From Chryseobacterium sp. OV279 (GTDB taxonomy: Bacteria > Bacteroidota > Bacteroidia > Flavobacteriales > Weeksellaceae), in assembly GCF_900128945.1 (NCBI RefSeq), contig NZ_FQUD01000003.1:868001-932000 (forward strand): a stretch of DNA of 64,000 nt. Reading direction: 5' to 3'. Of this stretch, positions 42,838 through 50,911 are shown in pieces. Each line of letters starts with the position of its first letter. The stretch's first letter is position 1. The position numbers and the translations under genes were made by a program. The notes under the pieces are model-generated. The model was not told the DNA's origin. It did no database searches and saw only the letters and a program-made list of their open reading frames with translations.

Positions 42838-44019
42838 ATGATCCCACAATACAGAAAACAGTTCAATCAGGAGTTTTCACAGGAAAAATACGATCAGCTC
42901 AAAGACATTCTTACGGAAAAAGGCGGTATGGCACCAGCTTTCAGAATTTCGGAAAGTCCTATTTTTCTTCCCAATGAATTTAAAAACAAACTTCTTCACG
43001 CCAGCGACAGCATTATTGACCAGATCAAAGCACTTCCTGCTGAAGTCCTTTACAAAGCTGTTCCTGACAATTGCAGAGTTCCCAATGATACCCAACATCC
43101 TCACTTTTTCACGATAGATTTCGGAATTTGCAGAAGCGAAAACGGAGAAATAGAACCCCAACTGATCGAACTGCAGGCTTTTCCTTCCTTATATGCTTTT
43201 CAAAAGACTTTTGAAGAAACGTTTTGTGAGGTCTACCCTTTTCTCTCGGAGATCAAAAATAAAATGCCCAATGAGGAATTTAAAAATCACTTAAAACAAC
43301 TGATTGTAGGAGACGAAAATCCTGAACACGTTATTTTACTTGAAATCTTTCCGGAGAAACAGAAGACGGCTATAGACTTTGCATTAACGGAAAAACTATT
43401 AGGCATAAAGACAGTGTGTCTGACCAAAGTTAAAAAAGAAGGCAGAAAATTGTTTTACGAAAACAATGGAAAACTAACTGAGATTAAAAGAATTTATAAC
43501 CGCGTGATCTTTGATGAACTCGACAGAATTCCTGATTTAAAAGCCGGATTCGATTTTCGTGAAGATATTGATGTACAATGGGTCACGCATCCTAACTGGT
43601 TCTTTAAGATCTCCAAATTCCTTCTTCCGATGCTGAAACATCAGTTTGTTCCTAAAAGTTATTTCCTGCACGAATTTCCGGAGCATGAAAGCTTAGAACA
43701 TTTTGTACTGAAACCTTTATTTTCATTTGCAGGAAGCGGCGTGAATTTAAACCCGACAAAGGAAATCACGGACGCTATTGAGGACAAGGAGAATTATATC
43801 TTACAGAGAAAAGTAACTTACGAACCTATTTTTGAAGATATTAACGGAGAGTTTTCAAAAGCAGAAATCCGACTTCTTTATATCTGGCACGAAAATGAAG
43901 ACCGTCCTATTCTACTTGAAAATCTAGGAAGAATGACAAAAGCTGCTATGGTGAATGTAGATTTTAATAAAAAAGATGCCATATGGATTGGGAGTTCCAA
44001 TGCGTTTTTTGGAGACTAA
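42838..44019 (+). CDS. Conserved hypothetical protein, ATP-grasp-like
   Basis: 393-aa cytoplasmic protein with no family I can name with certainty. Toward the end, FVLKPLFSFAGSGVNLNP (about 292-309) looks like an ATP-grasp ATP-binding strand and Gly-rich loop, followed by NYILQRKVTYEPIF and AEIRLLYIWHENEDRPILLENLGRM, where the metal-binding acid would be. The N-terminal part has IDFGICRSENGEIEPQLIELQAFPSLYAFQ. A circularly permuted or divergent ATP-grasp of the glutathionylspermidine synthase sort is possible. It has its own 5' terminator-like hairpin and 3' terminator, between the ligase cluster and the cyanophycin genes. Confidence 0.6.
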   Translation: MIPQYRKQFNQEFSQEKYDQLKDILTEKGGMAPAFRISESPIFLPNEFKNKLLHASDSIIDQIKALPAEVLYKAVPDNCRVPNDTQHPHFFTIDFGICRSENGEIEPQLIELQAFPSLYAFQKTFEETFCEVYPFLSEIKNKMPNEEFKNHLKQLIVGDENPEHVILLEIFPEKQKTAIDFALTEKLLGIKTVCLTKVKKEGRKLFYENNGKLTEIKRIYNRVIFDELDRIPDLKAGFDFREDIDVQWVTHPNWFFKISKFLLPMLKHQFVPKSYFLHEFPEHESLEHFVLKPLFSFAGSGVNLNPTKEITDAIEDKENYILQRKVTYEPIFEDINGEFSKAEIRLLYIWHENEDRPILLENLGRMTKAAMVNVDFNKKDAIWIGSSNAFFGD

Positions 44020-44049
44020 TAAGAAACAAATCAAATCTTGATTAATACA

Positions 44050-44086
44050 ACAAATCCTTCTGAATTCAGGAGGATTTTCTATTTTT
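44050..44086 (+). terminator. Terminator of the ATP-grasp-like gene
   Basis: Stem AAATCCTTCTG/CAGGAGGATTT with one wobble pair (44052-44062, 44067-44077) and a T-rich tail. Confidence 0.8.
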
Positions 44087-44114
44087 GCAAGACAGGAAAC
44101 AGCGAAAAATAAAA

Positions 44115-44618
44115 ATGCACTCAATGAATCTTAAAAATGTTGATGAACTTATTTTTCAGCCTCTCGGACTGAGACTTTCAAATATAGAACAGGACACTGA
44201 ATCTAAAGACTACTCCGGTTGCGGTTTTACACTCAACGATTTAAAAATTAAATTCCGCACAGCTAAAATAACACCTACTAAAACAGGTCAGTTTGTAACC
44301 ATCTGGAAACGGAATGAAAAGGGAGAAACAACTCCGTTTGATTCAGGAGATGTCTTTGATTTCTATCTGATCTCTGCATTCAAGGATCATAACAAAGGGC
44401 TTTTTATCTTCCCGAAAGAAATACTCATTGAAAAACAAATCTTGTCACATGAAAAAAAGATAGGGAAAAGAGGAATCAGAGTCTATCCAAGCTGGGATCT
44501 CACAGAAAGTAGACAGGCAAAAGCGACTCAAAAATGGCAGACAGAGTATTTTCTTGATCTTTCACAGGACTCAGAAGCGTATGTTCAAAAAGCTAAGATA
44601 TTGTTTGATTTGGAATAA
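44115..44618 (+). CDS. MepB family protein
   Basis: 167-aa protein of the MepB family (named from the Staphylococcus mepRAB locus; function unknown). The hallmark segment IKFRTAKITPTKTGQFVTIWKR is near residue 45, followed by the GLFIFPKEILIEKQILS block and GKRGIRVYPSWDL, then QKWQTEYFLDLS. Its length is normal. The frame extends to a TTG at 44085 but the ATG at 44115 (or 44124) is the real start. Stand-alone: no mepA-type MATE pump beside it. Confidence 0.85.
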   Translation: MHSMNLKNVDELIFQPLGLRLSNIEQDTESKDYSGCGFTLNDLKIKFRTAKITPTKTGQFVTIWKRNEKGETTPFDSGDVFDFYLISAFKDHNKGLFIFPKEILIEKQILSHEKKIGKRGIRVYPSWDLTESRQAKATQKWQTEYFLDLSQDSEAYVQKAKILFDLE

Positions 44619-44640
44619 AGCAGTTGATCTGTTTTTTTTG

Positions 44641-44767
44641 ACGCAAAGATTTTACAATAACAATGCATAGTTTAAGCTTGCAAAGACGGAATCGATCAGG
44701 GATCGATTCGATTAAGCAAACGTTTCCCCATTCAACTTCATTAGCGGTTCTACCGTCTTCTTTGCAT
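44641..44767. repeat. Inverted-repeat intergenic element (ACGCAAAG ends), second example
   Basis: ACGCAAAG (44641-44648) and CTTTGCAT (44760-44767) bound it. Nested arms AAGACGG/CCGTCTT (44683-44689, 44753-44759) and a perfect palindrome GAATCGATC/GATCGATTC (44689-44697, 44701-44709) lie inside. Built like the element at 8037-8200. Confidence 0.45.
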
Positions 44768-44867
44768 GACATAAAAAGTAGAACATACTTTTAATAAAAC
44801 TTAACGTTAAAAAAACTCTCGCAGATTGAACAGATTTTGCAGATCATATGATCTTTTGTTTAAAATA

Positions 44868-44896
44868 AAAAACGGCTGAAAATTCAGCCGTTTTAC
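44868..44896 (-). terminator. Terminator of cphA
   Basis: Stem AACGGCTGAA/TTCAGCCGTT (44871-44880, 44883-44892), with a U run on the minus strand from the A run to the left. Confidence 0.85.
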
Positions 44897-44912
44897 ATAT
44901 ATCTTATTTATT

Positions 44913-47543
44913 TTATGAATTTTTATCGTCTTCCAGCAGCTCCCGTGCCTGATACTCCTGTACAAGGTCGATTGCGTTTGAAATAACGTCACTTAAAGCC
45001 GTAATGAAAGTTCCGTCCTCAGCCATTCCCATGGCGTGTTTTAAGGCTTCAATTTCTTTTGGAATGATCTCATAGCTTACATCTCTTCCTGCTTCATTGA
45101 TCCCGTCGATAATCAATCCATTGATCTCCTCTTCAGTTCTTCCTCTAAGGTGCTTTTCATTTCTGATAATGATGTAATCAAACATTCTTCCGGCGATTTT
45201 TCCGCACTCTCTGATATCACTGTCACGTCTGTCACCTACCCCGGAAATAATACCGATTTTCTTTGTAGATTCTACGTTTTTAAGATAATCTTCGATCGCT
45301 TCATACCCTGAAGGATTGTGAGCAAAATCAATAAGCACCTTGAAGCTTTTGAATTTAAAAACATTCAGTCTTCCCGGTGTAAGCTGGGCACTCGGAATAA
45401 AAGTTCTCAGAGAATTGGAAATATCTTCAATGGCAAAACCGTAAAGATAACTGGCCAAACTAGCTGCCAGAACGTTTTCGATCATAAATCTGGCCTTCCC
45501 TTCCATCGTAATCGGGAAGTCTTTGGCCTTTCCTATTCTGATCTTCCAATCGCCTTTTTTAATCGTTACAAAACCTTCTTCATAAATACAGGTAATTCTT
45601 CCTTCTTTGGCAAATTTTACAATATGAGGATTATTTTCATCCATACTGAAAATGGCAACTTTGCTGTCAAGATCATTGATGATCTTCATAGAATATTCGT
45701 TGTCTGCATTCAGAACGCTCCAGCCGTTTTTCTTTACACTGTCCAGAACTACTCTTTTTACTTTCGTCAGGTCTTTCAGATTGTGGATATCATTCATTCC
45801 CAAATGATCTTCCTCAATATTGGTTAAAACTCCAATATCACACTGTGAAAATCCTAAGCCTGAACGAAGAATCCCTCCTCTGGCTGTTTCCAGCACAGCA
45901 AATTCAACAGTCGGATCTTTTAAAACAAATTCAGCAGAAAGAGGTCCGGTAGTGTCTCCTTTTGTAAGCATCGTATTTTGAATATAAATACCATCAGAAG
46001 TCGTGAAACCTACTCTGTAGCCGTTGCTTTTTACAATATGTGAGATCAGTCTTGTCGTTGTTGTTTTTCCGTTGGTTCCTGTTACTGCAATAATGGGAAT
46101 CGTAAAAGGTTTTCCCGGAGGATATAGCATATCAACCACCGGTGCTGCTACGTTTCTCGGAAGACCTTCGCTTGGAGCCAGGTGCATTCTGAATCCCGGT
46201 GCAGCATTCACTTCTATGATCGCAGCGCCGCTTTCTTTTAGGGGTTGCGTAAGATTTTCTGCCATAATATCAATACCGCAGACATCCAAACCAATGATTT
46301 TGGAAACTCTCTCAGCCATCGTGATATTTTCCGGATGTACCATATCTGTAACGTCTATGGATGTACCCCCTGTAGAAAGATTGGCTGTAGACTTTAAATA
46401 CACGATTTCTCCTTTGTGAGGAACCGTTTCAAGGGTATAATGAAGTTTTTCAAGAAGCTCGGATGTATCTTTATCCACTTCTATTTCGGTCAGGACATTT
46501 TCATGACCATATCCTCTTCTCGGATCTTTATTTTCTTTATCGATCAGCTCCTGAAGATTCAGTTCACCATCACCCACAACGTGAGCAGGAACTCTTCTTG
46601 CCGCAGCCACCATTTTATTATTAATGACCAAAACCCTAAAGTCGTAGCCTGTAACATATTTCTCAACAATTACTTTTCTGGAATATTTCTGAGCATGTTC
46701 CAACCCTATTTTGGCAGCTTCCCAATCGTTTACATTGATGGAAGACCCTTTCCCATGGTTTCCGTCCAGTGGTTTCAGAACGATAGGATAACCAATCTTT
46801 CTGATGACATCGGTTAAGCCTTCTTCATCCACGACCAAATCTCCGATAGGAACCGGAATAGCCGCATCATGAAGCATTTTTTTTGTCAACTCTTTATTGC
46901 ATGCAATATCTACCGCGATAGAACTTGTCTTTCCGGTAATGGTCGCCTGAAAACGCTGCTGATTCACACCGTAACCAAGCTGTACAAGCGAGTTTGTTCC
47001 TAATCTGATCCACGGAATTCTTCTGGAAACCGCTTCCTCTACAATACTTCCAGTAGAAGGCCCCAGACGAACACGTTCTCTGATTTCTTTTAATCTATGG
47101 ATACAGGCATGAATATCATATTCTTTATCTTCAATAAGAGCTTCTGCAATCTTTACGGCTTCTTCAGCAGCATAAATCCCTGCATTCTCTTCAATATAAT
47201 TAAAGACCACATTATATATTCCCGGTGATTTTGTTTCACGAGTTCTTCCGAAACCTACATCCATACCCGCCAGCGTCTGTATTTCCAGGGCGATATGTTC
47301 AATGACATGTCCCATCCAGGTTCCCGTTTCTATCCGGTGAAAAAATCCGCCCTCTACTCCTTCTGAGCATCTGTGAGTAATGAGAGACGGGATCAGTTTT
47401 TGAATTCTTTCCCTGAATCCGTCGATCTTGTTGGTAGGATAATTCTCCATTTCTTCAAGGTCCAATCTCATCTGTATCAGCTTCTTTCTTCTGATACTCC
47501 AGATATTTGGGCCGCGTAGTGCCTGTATCTTCTCAATTTTCAT
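44913..47543 (-). CDS. cphA: Cyanophycin synthetase
   Basis: 876-aa enzyme that polymerises Asp and Arg into cyanophycin (a poly-Asp backbone with Arg side chains), a cytoplasmic nitrogen store. Domain order is standard: N-terminal domain (1-160, RGPNIWSIRRKKLIQMRLDLE), a central ATP-grasp ligase (about 215-475) with IVLKPLDGNHGKGSSINV at 254-271 and IIEVNAAPGFRMH near 442, then a Mur-ligase-like domain with P-loop GTNGKTT at 489-495. All key motifs are intact and the length is normal for CphA1. It diverges from cphB. The two 14-bp boxes between them suggest shared control. Confidence 0.95.
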   Translation of the reverse strand: MKIEKIQALRGPNIWSIRRKKLIQMRLDLEEMENYPTNKIDGFRERIQKLIPSLITHRCSEGVEGGFFHRIETGTWMGHVIEHIALEIQTLAGMDVGFGRTRETKSPGIYNVVFNYIEENAGIYAAEEAVKIAEALIEDKEYDIHACIHRLKEIRERVRLGPSTGSIVEEAVSRRIPWIRLGTNSLVQLGYGVNQQRFQATITGKTSSIAVDIACNKELTKKMLHDAAIPVPIGDLVVDEEGLTDVIRKIGYPIVLKPLDGNHGKGSSINVNDWEAAKIGLEHAQKYSRKVIVEKYVTGYDFRVLVINNKMVAAARRVPAHVVGDGELNLQELIDKENKDPRRGYGHENVLTEIEVDKDTSELLEKLHYTLETVPHKGEIVYLKSTANLSTGGTSIDVTDMVHPENITMAERVSKIIGLDVCGIDIMAENLTQPLKESGAAIIEVNAAPGFRMHLAPSEGLPRNVAAPVVDMLYPPGKPFTIPIIAVTGTNGKTTTTRLISHIVKSNGYRVGFTTSDGIYIQNTMLTKGDTTGPLSAEFVLKDPTVEFAVLETARGGILRSGLGFSQCDIGVLTNIEEDHLGMNDIHNLKDLTKVKRVVLDSVKKNGWSVLNADNEYSMKIINDLDSKVAIFSMDENNPHIVKFAKEGRITCIYEEGFVTIKKGDWKIRIGKAKDFPITMEGKARFMIENVLAASLASYLYGFAIEDISNSLRTFIPSAQLTPGRLNVFKFKSFKVLIDFAHNPSGYEAIEDYLKNVESTKKIGIISGVGDRRDSDIRECGKIAGRMFDYIIIRNEKHLRGRTEEEINGLIIDGINEAGRDVSYEIIPKEIEALKHAMGMAEDGTFITALSDVISNAIDLVQEYQARELLEDDKNS

Positions 47544-47618
47544 AATCTATTTGCATTTTTATCAGTTAACAATAACTCCTTCAAAAATCAAAGATAATGT
47601 AAAACCCTAAACGAAACT

Positions 47619-47632
47619 ATACCACATTTAAA
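47619..47632 (-). promoter_or_regulatory. Putative regulator site upstream of cphA
   Basis: Reads TTTAAATGTGGTAT toward cphA, 22 bases before its -7 box, then AGTTTCG. Exact copy of the box at 47687-47700, which faces cphB. Confidence 0.55.
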
Positions 47633-47686
47633 CATTTCTCAAAAAAGAATTAAAATAAATTAACAATCCTAAAAGATTAAAAATCA

Positions 47687-47700
47687 TTTAAATGTGGTAT
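47687..47700 (+). promoter_or_regulatory. Putative regulator site upstream of cphB
   Basis: TTTAAATGTGGTAT, 27 bases before the cphB -7 box, followed by GAATTTCG. Same sequence and similar position as the cphA box. Confidence 0.55.
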
Positions 47701-47704
47701 GAAT

Positions 47705-47735
47705 TTCGTCAAATGTCAATTATTTTTTAAATTTG
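47705..47735 (+). promoter_or_regulatory. Promoter of cphB
   Basis: TTC at 47705-47707, 20-base spacer, TAAATTTG at 47728-47735, 6 bases before the ATG at 47742, so transcription would start at or within a few bases of the start codon. Confidence 0.45.
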
Positions 47736-47741
47736 CATACT

Positions 47742-48632
47742 ATGATGAGACCCGTTGGAAAATTAATTATTATCGGAGGAGCTGTAAACAAAGGAAGTTT
47801 TGCAGAAACCGATTTCGACCAGAACATTGAAAAAAACCTTAATTTCTTTGAAAGAGGGATCTTGCGAAAGATCATTAACGAATCAAAGCACAAAGAAAAT
47901 TCTGTCATCGAAATCGTAACGACAGCCTCGCAAATCCCACAAATTGTAGGTACAGAATATAAAAAAGCTTTTGAATTTCTGGGTGCCAAAAATGTAAACA
48001 TCCTCGATATCCACAACCGTGAAGAGGCCAATTCCGATGCTATGGCCGCAAGGGCTAATGCTGCAGATGTGGTGATGTTCACCGGTGGAGATCAGCTTAG
48101 ACTGACTTCTATTCTCGGAGGAACCCGATTTCACGATACCATTTTACTGAAATACCAGGAACAGGATTTTATTTATTCCGGAACTTCTGCCGGTGCAGCC
48201 GCCGCTTCTGAAAATATGATTTATCAGGGAAGCAGCTCTGAATCGCTTTTAAAAGGTGAAATTAAAACCACCCAGGGATTAGGTTTAATAGATAACGTCA
48301 TTATTGATACGCATTTCGTACAGAGAGGCAGAATTGGACGTCTTTTCCAGGCTGTAGTCAACAATCCACGAACATTGGGAATCGGATTGGGTGAAGATAC
48401 CGGACTTTTTATTCATGATGACGTCATGACTGCTGTAGGTTCAGGTCTTGTGATCCTGGTAGACGGACGATTCATTAAAGATACGAACCTTACCAATATC
48501 AACCTTGGAGAACCTATTTCTATCGATAACCTTACCGTACACGTCATGTCTATGAATGACCATTACGATCTTACCACAAAAAAACTGACGATAGAGAATT
48601 CTCAGTTTAATCCGATACCGCAGGACAAATAA
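47742..48632 (+). CDS. cphB: Cyanophycinase
   Basis: 296-aa serine peptidase (S51 family) that cuts cyanophycin into beta-Asp-Arg dipeptides. Starts GKLIIIGGAVNKGSF, then VVMFTGGDQLRLTSIL and the nucleophile elbow SGTSAGAAAASENM with S149, followed by GLGLIDNVIIDTHFVQRGRIGRLFQAV and GIGLGEDTGLFI. No signal peptide, so it is the cytoplasmic type that works on stored granules. The frame extends to a TTG at 47733 that lies in the -7 box. The ATG at 47742 is the start. Divergent from cphA, 93 bases before the peptidase gene. Confidence 0.95.
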   Translation: MMRPVGKLIIIGGAVNKGSFAETDFDQNIEKNLNFFERGILRKIINESKHKENSVIEIVTTASQIPQIVGTEYKKAFEFLGAKNVNILDIHNREEANSDAMAARANAADVVMFTGGDQLRLTSILGGTRFHDTILLKYQEQDFIYSGTSAGAAAASENMIYQGSSSESLLKGEIKTTQGLGLIDNVIIDTHFVQRGRIGRLFQAVVNNPRTLGIGLGEDTGLFIHDDVMTAVGSGLVILVDGRFIKDTNLTNINLGEPISIDNLTVHVMSMNDHYDLTTKKLTIENSQFNPIPQDK

Positions 48633-48725
48633 AAGTAAATGGTCAATGATGAATCGTAAATTTCATCAGCTAAAATTTTTAACCTTATCTTGACAATTGA
48701 TTTTCACAATTGACACCTATAGTAT

Positions 48726-49568
48726 ATGAAAATAATAATCCACGGCGGTTTTTTCTCCGAAAGCGATCAAAGCCATGAAGTAAAGACAGCTAAACAAAAT
48801 TCTTTGAAGCATATCGCTCAGAAAGCCTTTGATTATCTTCAGACTCATTCTGCATTTGATACAGTAGCCTATGCTGTTTCCCTTCTGGAAGATGATCCTT
48901 TGTACAATGCAGGCATTGGTTCCCAGATACAGAGTGACGGTGTGATCCGTATGAGCGCCGCTATTATGGACGGACAAACGCAGAAATTAAGCGGTGTGAT
49001 CAATCTTCAGGAAGTAAAGAATCCTATTTTCGTAGCGAAAGCACTCATCAATGAAGATGACAGGGTTCTCGGCGGAAATGGAGCTAAAATATATGCATCC
49101 GAACACGGTTTTGAAAATTTTTCTACTGAAATTCCTCAGAGAAGAAGCGAATATGAAGCTAAACTGAATAATGGCGGAAAAGGGACTGTAGGCTGTGTTG
49201 CTCTTGATAAAGAAGGGAAACTGGCTGTGGCAACATCTACCGGAGGAAAAGGCTTTGAAATTCCGGGAAGGATATCAGATTCAGCGACGGTGGCAGGAAA
49301 TTATGCCAATGCCATTTGTGCTGTAAGCTGTACAGGTGTTGGAGAAGATATTATAAGCAATGCCACTGCTGCAAAAATCGTCACAAGAACCACAGACGGG
49401 ATGAGTCTTAAACAGGCCTTTACCAAGACTTTTGAGGAGCTAAAAGTGATTGACGGGTTCGCAGGAGCTATCGCGATAGATAAAGACGGAAATATCTATC
49501 ATCAGGATTCTTATCCTACGATGGTCTTTGCAAGTTTTGATGGTGAAAGTTTTGGAGTCTTCCAATAA
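48726..49568 (+). CDS. iaaA: Isoaspartyl peptidase / plant-type L-asparaginase
   Basis: 280-aa Ntn-hydrolase that cleaves beta-aspartyl dipeptides, the final step of cyanophycin use, releasing Asp and Arg. It self-processes before T154 in GGKGTVGCVALDKEG, and has the usual GRISDSATVAGNYAN and SCTGVGEDIISNATA substrate-binding blocks. No signal peptide. A typical protein of this family has about 300 residues. Its place directly after cphB fits a catabolic unit: CphB makes beta-Asp-Arg and this enzyme splits it. Confidence 0.92.
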   Translation: MKIIIHGGFFSESDQSHEVKTAKQNSLKHIAQKAFDYLQTHSAFDTVAYAVSLLEDDPLYNAGIGSQIQSDGVIRMSAAIMDGQTQKLSGVINLQEVKNPIFVAKALINEDDRVLGGNGAKIYASEHGFENFSTEIPQRRSEYEAKLNNGGKGTVGCVALDKEGKLAVATSTGGKGFEIPGRISDSATVAGNYANAICAVSCTGVGEDIISNATAAKIVTRTTDGMSLKQAFTKTFEELKVIDGFAGAIAIDKDGNIYHQDSYPTMVFASFDGESFGVFQ

Positions 49569-49601
49569 TTTTAACATTTTTTTATCATCTGATTTAATTT
49601 T

Positions 49602-49617
49602 TTGGCACGTATTTTAC
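49602..49617 (+). promoter_or_regulatory. Sigma-54-like promoter before the YtxH-like gene
   Basis: TTGGCACG (49602-49609), 4 bases, TTAC (49614-49617). This fits the -24/-12 consensus TTGGCACG-N4-TTGC with one mismatch in the -12 element. The expected start is about 37 bases before the ATG at 49666. No TAnnTTTG box is present. Confidence 0.5.
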
Positions 49618-49665
49618 ATGTTTAGTAATAACAAATTTTAATACAACATCTTAAAAATAGAAATC

Positions 49666-49902
49666 ATGGGAAACAAGACAAAAGGTTTATTAGCTTTACT
49701 AGGAATTGGCGCTTTAGCATATTGGAAATACAAAAATTCTACTCCTGAAGAGAAGCAGGCTGTAAAAGATAAAATCAATACCGCTAAAGACAATCTGAAC
49801 AAATGGGGAAATGATGTAAAAAGCAAAGCCAATGACGTGGCTTCCCAGGTTCAGAACAAAGTAGATGAAGCTAAGACAAAAGCAGAAGATTCTTTAAGCT
49901 AA
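49666..49902 (+). CDS. Small YtxH-like protein with single membrane helix
   Basis: 78-aa protein. A short N-terminal helix (GLLALLGIGALAYWKYK, about 7-23) anchors it, and the rest is an amphipathic, coiled-coil-prone Lys/Glu/Asp/Ala helix (EEKQAVKDKINTAKDNLNKWGNDVKSKANDVASQVQNKVDEAK). It resembles YtxH and LEA-like stress proteins. Its promoter looks sigma-54-like, so stress or nutrient control is plausible. Followed by a strong terminator: monocistronic. Confidence 0.75.
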   Translation: MGNKTKGLLALLGIGALAYWKYKNSTPEEKQAVKDKINTAKDNLNKWGNDVKSKANDVASQVQNKVDEAKTKAEDSLS

Positions 49903-49935
49903 AAGCAGATTAGTTTTTTTAACATTCATATATAG

Positions 49936-49975
49936 AAAGTCATCGTAGTCTCAGGATTACGATGACTTTTCTTAT
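49936..49975 (+). terminator. Terminator of the YtxH-like gene
   Basis: 12-bp stem AAAGTCATCGTA/TACGATGACTTT (49936-49947, 49958-49969), 10-base loop, T tail. Confidence 0.9.
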
Positions 49976-50067
49976 AGGCAAAAAGATGGAATGATAAAAA
50001 TAATAACTACCAAAATAAAGGAGAAACACCCTAGTATGGGGTTTATAAAGCTGACAAATATGAAAAT

Positions 50068-50847
50068 CTATTCTATGCTTAGCTCAATGGGATTATAATT
50101 TTTTATTAAAGCTTCAGCATTACGTCTCATATACTCTATATCTTCCTTGCTTTCAATAAATTGTTCATTTAATCTCATTTTTCCTGCGAGTCTATTTTTA
50201 AAGACTTCTGCGACTTTCTCCTTTGTCAGTTTTTTGACATTGTTTGCAATATTGGCGGATTTACATATGTATTTTCTTTTGCGGAAGGCATAGAGAGTAT
50301 AATGATAATCATCTTTACTATCATAAACTTCAGTAATCAAACCCGGTAAACCATTAAATTTATATGGTCCGAATGAAAAAGGAATATCAATTGTAAACCA
50401 TGCTATCCAAGTTCTGCCATATTTTATGGCTTCTGCTTTTTGGCATTTATAACCTGCAACTGTTTTAAACTCATTTTTAATCTTCCATTGAATATTATTT
50501 GATTCTTCATATCCAAAATAAACATAATTAATTTCATCAGTAACATATAATTTTCCTGAAGTGGTACCGATATACCCCCTAAAATCGGTGTTATACTTCA
50601 TAGCTTCTTCAAGCGTATTAAGTTTCTTTTCTACTATTAAAGAATCTGAGATATATCTATGTAAATCTTTAAAGAAAGATGAGTTTTCATTGATAAGAAG
50701 TGCAAAAGTCGTTTCTTTTTTTAAGGCATTAGCCTTTGATAATTTATAGTTTAACTTATAATCTGCTTCATAGACAACATTAAATTTTTTTTGAGAAAAA
50801 ACGATGATAACCATTAATAGATGAAATAATACTATACTTTTTTTCAT
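50068..50847 (-). CDS. GLPGLI family protein
   Basis: 259-aa exported protein of the GLPGLI family, which is limited to Bacteroidota and of unknown function. Signal peptide about 1-18 (ending VFSQ). The family motif FNGLPGLITEVYD lies around residue 155, preceded by AGYKCQKAEAIKYGRTWIAWFTIDIPFSFGPYKF, all as expected. The C-terminus is basic and helical. Downstream of a tiny secreted protein on the same strand, with a hairpin between, so the pair may be an attenuated operon. Confidence 0.9.
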   Translation of the reverse strand: MKKSIVLFHLLMVIIVFSQKKFNVVYEADYKLNYKLSKANALKKETTFALLINENSSFFKDLHRYISDSLIVEKKLNTLEEAMKYNTDFRGYIGTTSGKLYVTDEINYVYFGYEESNNIQWKIKNEFKTVAGYKCQKAEAIKYGRTWIAWFTIDIPFSFGPYKFNGLPGLITEVYDSKDDYHYTLYAFRKRKYICKSANIANNVKKLTKEKVAEVFKNRLAGKMRLNEQFIESKEDIEYMRRNAEALIKNYNPIELSIE

Positions 50848-50870
50848 TTTAATTGTCTTTTTTCCAATTA

Positions 50871-50897
50871 AAGACCACCAAATTTTATGGCGGTCTT
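50871..50897 (-). terminator. Hairpin between the small secreted protein and GLPGLI genes
   Basis: Stem AAGACCACCA/TGGCGGTCTT with a wobble pair (50871-50880, 50888-50897), weak U tract. A terminator or attenuator. Confidence 0.55.
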
Positions 50898-50911
50898 AGA
50901 TTCTTTAATTT

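Larger units (their letters stand above)
47544..47741. promoter_or_regulatory. Divergent control region of cphA and cphB
   Basis: 198 bp containing, from left to right, the cphA -7 box TATCTTTG on the minus strand (47596-47589), a 14-bp box ATACCACATTTAAA (47619-47632), an AT-rich centre, the complementary box TTTAAATGTGGTAT (47687-47700), and the cphB -7 box TAAATTTG (47728-47735). Confidence 0.65.

Noticed and set aside
47619..47700. Transposon terminal inverted repeats
   Set aside because: Only 54 bases separate the arms, no transposase and no target duplication. The position relative to both promoters fits regulation better.
47733..47741. TTG start for cyanophycinase
   Set aside because: It lies inside the -7 box TAAATTTG. 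The ATG at 47742 fits the family start.
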